Shown one piece after another: positions 18,725-24,048 of a stretch of 24,048 bases of DNA. This DNA comes from Hepatocystis sp. ex Piliocolobus tephrosceles (Eukaryota; Apicomplexa; Aconoidasida; Haemosporida; Plasmodiidae): NCBI GenBank assembly GCA_902459845.2, contig CABPSV020000189.1, positions 1 to 24,048 of the forward strand, written 5' to 3'. Each line of letters starts with the position of its first letter. The stretch's first letter is position 1. The notes below the pieces were generated by a model, which saw only the letters and a program-made list of their open reading frames with translations, did no database searches and was not told the DNA's origin. The position numbers were made by a program, and so were the translations under genes.

Positions 18725-21700
18725 TTAGTTACTTATTTGACTGCCCGTTTGGCTGTCCATGTCGTTATCGATGAAATTATCCAATTGCTGATCCGTTTGG
18801 TCACTTATCTCAGTATTAATAAAAAAATCATTTTTATTTTGTTCTTTTATCATTTGTTTCATTTGAACATAGACATTATTTATATTCATTATTGAAATAT
18901 CTTCTTCATTTGTAATTGGCCAGTTATGTATCGAACCCATTGTATCCATTGTTGTATCATCATTACTCAGTTCGTTTTCTTTTAAATTTATATTTTCATT
19001 TACAACTAGATTTTCATTTACAACTAGATTTTCATTTAAAACTACATTTTCATTTAAAACTACATTTTCATTTAAAACTACATTTTCATTTGAAACTACA
19101 TTTTCATATTGGTTAACAGTTTGATTTACATTTATATTATTATTTACTGACAGCTGATTTTTATGATTATATACATAAATAGATTGATTATTATAATAAT
19201 TGGATAATTTATAACACAATAATATTTTTTCATTTAATAGAAGTTTTCTTAACTCTTCATAATTATGTCCACTAATAACACTACTTGTAGTACTACTACT
19301 GGTATTACTACCACTACTACCATTACCATTATTATGCTTTGTATTCATTTGTAATAATACATATTTATTTGGAACTATTAACATTTTTATTTTTTTATTT
19401 TTTATTTTTTCAATCATTAAAATTGTATCCATTATAGCTTCATCTATATTTCTGTTATTTTCCCAAAATGTATTATCTGCATCAGATAATTCATACATTT
19501 CATCCAAATTTATTTTTATTTCTTCATCTTTTATTCCATTTTTTGTTCCATTTTTTGTTCCATTTTTTGTTCCATTTTTTGTTCCATTTTTTGTTCCATT
19601 TTTTGTTCCATTTTTTGTTCCATTATTTGTTTCGTCATTTGTTTCGTCATTTGTTCCGTTATTTACAGTATACTTTGCTGTGTTTTCTGTATATTGTTCT
19701 ATTTTTTTTTCTCCAAGTTGATAATTATCATAGTAATTATAATATGTTTTATTATTTTTATTTATTTCATAAGTATCTGAATTGTCATATATTGTACCAT
19801 TAATACATATTTCCACTGGTGTATTAATTTCGTTGCTATAATAGGACACATCCTCATTTTCATCTAACAGTTCACAACTGCTATTTTTATTAAAAGCAAG
19901 TTTTGTAATATTTACATGTTCTATAGTAGGATTATTATGTTGCTCACTGCTACTTTCGCTTGGGTTATTAACATTACTGTCACCATTACTATCGTCATTA
20001 TCGTGAGTATAACTTAACCTTTCTTTATTTATATTAATTGATACATCATTCATATATATGTTATTTGTATTTACACCAAATACTCGTAAATTCATTTTTT
20101 CTATGTCAGTTTCAAATTTATTTTCTAAATTATTAATACAAGAATTGTTAATTGTATTTACAGTTAAACTTTTTTTAATTTTTTTGTTTGTGTTTTCATA
20201 TAATGCAATATTATCTGATTGTGTACATACAATTTTTTGTTTTTTTCCATTTTCATTTCGGTTTTCGTTTGTTATATATTCATAATTATTATTCTCATTT
20301 TCTAATTCATCAGTACCTTCTTTTATTGTAATATTTGTATCGGATTTAAGTAAATTATTCATTACTGTATACTCTTCAACGACAGTACATTTATTATTAT
20401 AACTACTACTGACATTGTAACTAATCGTATTAGTTATGATATTACTTCCTTCTTTTTCTTTTTTTTCTCCACCATCTTTCTCTCCACCATCTTCCTCTCC
20501 ACCATCTTCTTCTCCACCATCTTCTTCTCCACCATCTTTCTCTCCACCATCTTTCTCTCCACCATCTTCTTCTCCACCATCTTCTTCTCCACCATCTTCT
20601 TCTCCATCATCTTTCTCTCCACCATCTTCCTTTTCATTCCTTATGTAATTATCTTTTTTTTTCAATTCATCCGTTTTGTTATTTATGTCCATATTATCTA
20701 CATTTGAAATTTGTATATTTTTATTTAAATATGTTTTTATTATTTCTTCTTCATTTTCATCAACTAAATATTTATTATGTAGTTGTATCATATTGTTATC
20801 TATTTGTTCACCTTGATTTGAATAAACATTGTTGTTTACTTTGTCTTTATTTGTATCAATCTGGTATAAATCTTCAGGTACATTAAATATATGATCTGTG
20901 TTATTATCACTTTCATTGTTATTATGTGTAAAGTTATTGTTTGTACATGTAATTTGATTATCCCTATCGTTAAAATTATTATTTTCTTCGAAAGTGTTAT
21001 TTTCTTCGAAAGTGTTATTTTCATCAAAAGTGTTATTTTCATCAAAAGTGTTATTTTCATCAAAAGTGTTATTTTCCTCAAAAGTGTTATTTTCCTCAAA
21101 AGTGTTATTTTCCTCAAAAGTGTTATTTTCCTCACAAATATCTATTTTCACTTTTTCTTTTGTTAATGTTTTTTTTTTTGAGTATCTTTTATTTTCTACA
21201 GTACGTTGTTTTTTTTTTGGCATATTACCAACTGCTTTCATCCTTGCATTAATAGCTAAATATTTTGCTTTAAGTTGTCCAAATTTTTTAATTGGAAAAT
21301 ATTGTCTTTTTTGATTTCCATTTTGACTCCAGCTAGCTACCCACCTTTTCCCAGATTGATCAAATCTTACTCCTTTTATTTTTGTTAATATTTTTGTATT
21401 ATAATTTAAAATGTCATAATCCATATCATATTCTATTTCGTTACTTATATTATTATTTAAAAATAAATTATTATTATTATTACTGTTATAATTATAATGA
21501 TTATTATTATTTGTATTATTAGTAATAGTAGTATTTGTGTTTCCAGAACTGTTTATATTATTACTACTAGTAGTACTATTAGTATTATTATTATTATTAC
21601 TGGTAGTATTACTATTATTAGTGGTATTAGTAGTGGTGTTAGTAGTGGTGTTAGATGTAAGAGTAGGAGTCGTAGTGTTAGTGTAATTAATACAATTCAT

Positions 21701-24048
21701 GTTATTGTAACCATTATATGTATCTTTATCATATGTATCAGTCATAATATTATAATCTACAGATGTTATATTTTCATTTTTAGTATATGGTAAAATATTA
21801 TTATACATATTTTTATTAAAAGAATTAATTATATTTTTGTTATTATTTTCATTATAAATGTTACCATAGGTATTTGTAGTATTTTTGTTATTTTTGTTGA
21901 TATAGTTATTTTCTATATTATTTGTTGTGTTTACTCTATTATTCGTAGTGCTGTTACCTACAATGTTAGTAATACTAGGTATGTTGTTGTTCATGTTAAT
22001 CATATTAGTTATGTTCGAAATGTTTGATGTATTTGACATAATATAATTTATGTGAAAATTATTATTTAAGTTTAGAGGTACTTGATGATTTTTTTCTTGT
22101 AACGTATAATTTCTGATTGGTAATAACATTTGATTTGATAAAAGTGTATTGGTATTGTTATTGCTTCTATAACTGGTCCTATTACTATTCTTATGATCAT
22201 TCATGTTTGTATCCATGTTTGTATCCATGTTTGTACTAATATTTGTACCCATGTTTGTACCAATATCTGTACCAATATCTGTATCAATATCTGTACTCAT
22301 ATCTGTATTCACATCTGTGTTCATATAGTTGTTCACATTTCCGTTACTATAGCTATTCAAAGTTGTGCAGTTATTACCACTTATGTTACTGTTATTACCC
22401 ATATTGTCGTTATTGAACTGTTTATTAATATAATCTGAATAGTATCCATTATGTGTATTTTTATTCATAATGCTGTTATAATTGTTCATATTAGTATGAT
22501 TATAAAATTCCAACATTGGTTTAGAATCATTAACTATTTGTATATCGTTACTGTTGTCGTTTGTGATTTCGTTGGTAATTTCGTTGGTAATTTCGTTAGT
22601 AATTTCGTTAGTAATTCCGTTGGTAATTTCGTTGGTAATTCCGTTCGTAATTTCGTTTGTGATTTTTTTAGTGATGTCTTCAGTTATATCGTTAGTTATG
22701 TCATTACCATTAGAACTACCATTAGAACCATTAGTTTGTTGAGATTCTACATTAAATAAATGATAAATTGAGTCTACAAACATTTTTTTTATATTATACT
22801 TCGACATAATATTTGATTGGTTAGTTTCTTCCGTTTTTTTTTGATAATGACTTGGTTCAATAATATTTAAATTATTAATTTCATAGATACTACTGTTATC
22901 TTTATTTATAATACTTGTAAAATGATTTGAATTGATGTCAGAACTATTATTATGGTAATTATTTATATAGTTGTTTGTACAATCAGTTGTATCAAGATAA
23001 TTTATACGATTGTTCATTTGATTTATACCATAGTTGTTAGGATGATTATTTGTATAAGTACTAATACGATACAAAGTGTTTTGATTTCCTATTTTATGTA
23101 TATGTGGATTTGTTACAATATTATTAACAGTTTCATTTGTATAATTTTTAGTTGTATTCATATTAAAATTAAAGTTTTTTATATTTATATTACAATTTAC
23201 TAATTTATTAAAATTATTTTTAACAATATTACTATTATTATTATTATTACTACTACTACTACTTCTACTAGTATTACTTTGACATGTATCTGTATATAAA
23301 AATGCATCATATTCTTTAGTTTTATTTTTATGTTCACTATTATCTTCTTCTATATTATATGTATCGATACGATTATTTCGACGATTTATATTTTGTAGAT
23401 ATGTTGTATAATTACTGTTATTATTATTTCCATGAATGTTATTTTCAGTTACTGGTACAATTACAGCATTATGTATATCATTTAACTCTATGTTTTGTTT
23501 AGTTTTTGTAAGTAATGTACTGTCATAAAATGAATTATTATTATAATAATTGTTTTGATTATTAGTATTACGAATATTATCATTGTTCTTAATATTATTA
23601 CAAACAATTCCAATGGTTTTATTCCTATTATTATTTGCATTATCGATAATATACTCATAACTGTTTATTCCGTGTTCACCTGATATTAACATATTATTTT
23701 TTATGCCACAATTTACTGAATTTATTGGATTGGCATAGGTTTTTACACTTTCCACATTATTACTAAGATTTCTGTTATGTTTGTTAGGACTACTGATAGG
23801 ACTCGTACAACTATTACCACTAGAACAGGAACTAGAACTAGTAATAATGGGGGAATTTGTTTCAATTGGTAAATTTGTGTTAATAGGGGAAGTCATTATA
23901 TTACTATGATCTTCATAGCCATTTACTAATTTGAATAAATCTCCATTTATATCACTGTTACCTGAATTTAATATAACTTTATTGCAACTGTTATTAATAC
24001 TACTGTTATTAATACTACTGTTATTAATACTACTGTTATTAATACTAC
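18725..24048 (-). CDS. ApiAP2 transcription factor, central and C-terminal part, copy 2 (partial, 5' end off window)
   Basis: The frame is open from the right edge at 24048 to TAA at 18725-18727, giving 1773 residues. The Met at 23896 is internal: the same frame runs on upstream through FKLVNGYEDHSN and an SINNS repeat, with no stop before the edge. From the equivalent of 11728 onward the translation equals copy 1. The extra 5'-ward part adds a Ser/Thr/Pro-rich stretch (TSPINTNLPIETNSPI), a Cys/Ser patch and NRNKTIGIVCNN. The single AP2 domain is at 21230-21379. It is likely a nuclear, sequence-specific DNA-binding regulator. At over 1770 residues with a single AP2 domain and long Asn-rich linkers, it fits the architecture of large Plasmodium ApiAP2 proteins. 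Confidence 0.88.
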   Translation of the reverse strand, partial: SINNSSINNSSINNSSINNSCNKVILNSGNSDINGDLFKLVNGYEDHSNIMTSPINTNLPIETNSPIITSSSSCSSGNSCTSPISSPNKHNRNLSNNVESVKTYANPINSVNCGIKNNMLISGEHGINSYEYIIDNANNNRNKTIGIVCNNIKNNDNIRNTNNQNNYYNNNSFYDSTLLTKTKQNIELNDIHNAVIVPVTENNIHGNNNNSNYTTYLQNINRRNNRIDTYNIEEDNSEHKNKTKEYDAFLYTDTCQSNTSRSSSSSNNNNNSNIVKNNFNKLVNCNINIKNFNFNMNTTKNYTNETVNNIVTNPHIHKIGNQNTLYRISTYTNNHPNNYGINQMNNRINYLDTTDCTNNYINNYHNNSSDINSNHFTSIINKDNSSIYEINNLNIIEPSHYQKKTEETNQSNIMSKYNIKKMFVDSIYHLFNVESQQTNGSNGSSNGNDITNDITEDITKKITNEITNGITNEITNGITNEITNEITNEITNEITNDNSNDIQIVNDSKPMLEFYNHTNMNNYNSIMNKNTHNGYYSDYINKQFNNDNMGNNSNISGNNCTTLNSYSNGNVNNYMNTDVNTDMSTDIDTDIGTDIGTNMGTNISTNMDTNMDTNMNDHKNSNRTSYRSNNNTNTLLSNQMLLPIRNYTLQEKNHQVPLNLNNNFHINYIMSNTSNISNITNMINMNNNIPSITNIVGNSTTNNRVNTTNNIENNYINKNNKNTTNTYGNIYNENNNKNIINSFNKNMYNNILPYTKNENITSVDYNIMTDTYDKDTYNGYNNMNCINYTNTTTPTLTSNTTTNTTTNTTNNSNTTSNNNNNTNSTTSSNNINSSGNTNTTITNNTNNNNHYNYNSNNNNNLFLNNNISNEIEYDMDYDILNYNTKILTKIKGVRFDQSGKRWVASWSQNGNQKRQYFPIKKFGQLKAKYLAINARMKAVGNMPKKKQRTVENKRYSKKKTLTKEKVKIDICEENNTFEENNTFEENNTFEENNTFDENNTFDENNTFDENNTFEENNTFEENNNFNDRDNQITCTNNNFTHNNNESDNNTDHIFNVPEDLYQIDTNKDKVNNNVYSNQGEQIDNNMIQLHNKYLVDENEEEIIKTYLNKNIQISNVDNMDINNKTDELKKKDNYIRNEKEDGGEKDDGEEDGGEEDGGEEDGGEKDGGEKDGGEEDGGEEDGGEEDGGEKDGGEKKEKEGSNIITNTISYNVSSSYNNKCTVVEEYTVMNNLLKSDTNITIKEGTDELENENNNYEYITNENRNENGKKQKIVCTQSDNIALYENTNKKIKKSLTVNTINNSCINNLENKFETDIEKMNLRVFGVNTNNIYMNDVSININKERLSYTHDNDDSNGDSNVNNPSESSSEQHNNPTIEHVNITKLAFNKNSSCELLDENEDVSYYSNEINTPVEICINGTIYDNSDTYEINKNNKTYYNYYDNYQLGEKKIEQYTENTAKYTVNNGTNDETNDETNNGTKNGTKNGTKNGTKNGTKNGTKNGTKNGIKDEEIKINLDEMYELSDADNTFWENNRNIDEAIMDTILMIEKIKNKKIKMLIVPNKYVLLQMNTKHNNGNGSSGSNTSSSTTSSVISGHNYEELRKLLLNEKILLCYKLSNYYNNQSIYVYNHKNQLSVNNNINVNQTVNQYENVVSNENVVLNENVVLNENVVLNENLVVNENLVVNENINLKENELSNDDTTMDTMGSIHNWPITNEEDISIMNINNVYVQMKQMIKEQNKNDFFINTEISDQTDQQLDNFIDNDMDSQTGSQISN
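18983..19107. repeat. NENVVL coding repeat, copy 2
   Basis: Counterpart of 7145-7269 with the same unit count and order. Confidence 0.85.
19532..19661. repeat. NGTK coding repeat, copy 2
   Basis: Counterpart of 7694-7823 with the same unit count and order. Confidence 0.85.
20466..20634. repeat. DGGE[E/K] coding repeat, copy 2
   Basis: Counterpart of 8628-8796, with about eleven units in the same E/K order. Confidence 0.88.
20972..21133. repeat. EENNTF/DENNTF coding repeat, copy 2
   Basis: Counterpart of 9134-9295: nine 18-base units with the same E/D pattern. Confidence 0.9.
21230..21379 (-). other. AP2 DNA-binding domain, copy 2
   Basis: Residues about 840-889, counted from the internal Met at 23896. 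The sequence is identical to the domain at 9392-9541, with the GVRF, RWVASW and KRQYFPI strands and the AINAR helix. No residue expected for the fold is visibly missing. Confidence 0.93.
22204..22328. repeat. TDI/TNM coding repeat, copy 2
   Basis: Counterpart of 10366-10490. Confidence 0.82.
22555..22706. repeat. ITNE/ITNG coding repeat, copy 2
   Basis: Counterpart of 10717-10868. Confidence 0.85.
23989..24048. repeat. SINNS 15-base coding repeat at the right edge
   Basis: Four tandem 15-base units (AATACTACTGTTATT on the plus strand) encode SINNS repeats on the minus strand, in frame with the ApiAP2 protein. The array is cut by the window edge, so its full length is unknown. Such a perfect array is a likely place for an assembly to break. 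Confidence 0.88.

Larger units (their letters stand above)
11829..23566. repeat. Copy 2 of the duplicated unit
   Basis: This copy starts directly after the 100-N gap with the same bases that begin the window at position 1. It runs to 23566, the base equivalent to 11728 where copy 1 stops. From 23567 the sequence is unique to copy 2. The identical left boundaries suggest that both copies are assembled contigs broken at the same low-complexity site, which favours an assembly duplication. A real tandem repeat is not excluded. Confidence 0.95.

Noticed and set aside
23894..23896. Met at 23896 as the start of the ApiAP2 protein
   Set aside because: The same frame stays open upstream to the window edge with similar Asn/Ser-rich composition and an SINNS repeat.
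1..24048. tRNA, rRNA, transposon or bacterial-type mobile element
   Set aside because: No cloverleaf-like GC-rich stretch, transposase motif or terminal inverted repeat was seen on either strand. The large repeat has no target-site duplication that can be seen because its ends coincide with the gap and the window edge.

Overview
The window looks like nuclear DNA from a malaria parasite (Plasmodium) or a close apicomplexan. It is extremely A+T-rich, with long poly-T/poly-A and (TA)n tracts between genes. Introns are short and T-rich with GT...AG borders. The proteins are loaded with asparagine runs and short tandem repeats. One protein carries a plant-like AP2 DNA-binding domain of the ApiAP2 type. 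The species cannot be fixed from sequence alone.

The main fact about the layout is duplication. A block of about 11.7 kb occurs twice: 1-11728 and 11829-23566, separated by exactly 100 N (11729-11828). Both copies begin at the same base. Copy 1 stops at the gap, whereas copy 2 continues for 482 more bases to the right edge. From constant coordinate offsets and identical translations, the copies appear the same everywhere except a TTTA-type repeat patch (2911-3058 versus 14739-14886) and the poly-T tracts of one intron. This could be a scaffolding or haplotig duplication, or a very recent tandem repeat whose junction lies in the gap.

Each unit holds, from left to right: (a) the 5' end of a large minus-strand gene (Met at 827 / 12655) running off the left end of the unit; (b) about 0.95 kb of AT-rich intergenic DNA, a head-to-head promoter region; (c) a plus-strand gene for an 89-residue membrane protein; (d) about 1.7 kb of repeat-rich intergenic DNA; (e) a plus-strand gene that I reconstruct as five exons encoding 302 residues, with a diverged RRM resembling the CPSF6/CFIm68 cleavage-and-polyadenylation family; (f) about 1.55 kb of tail-to-tail intergenic DNA; (g) the 3' and central part of a very large minus-strand ApiAP2 gene with one AP2 domain and six internal tandem-repeat tracts. 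The right edge adds 5'-ward coding sequence of this ApiAP2 gene, which is still open at 24048.

The reading frame crosses the N gap only because 100 N plus the 2 leftover bases make 34 codons. The apparent 1922-residue protein at 6887-12655 is therefore not proven to be one gene. The N-terminal fragment and the AP2 fragment may be one gene in a tandem array, or two different genes joined by scaffolding. The genes do not form an operon or an evident new system; two are plausible gene-expression factors (a transcription factor and an mRNA 3'-end processing factor) and one is an unassigned membrane protein.
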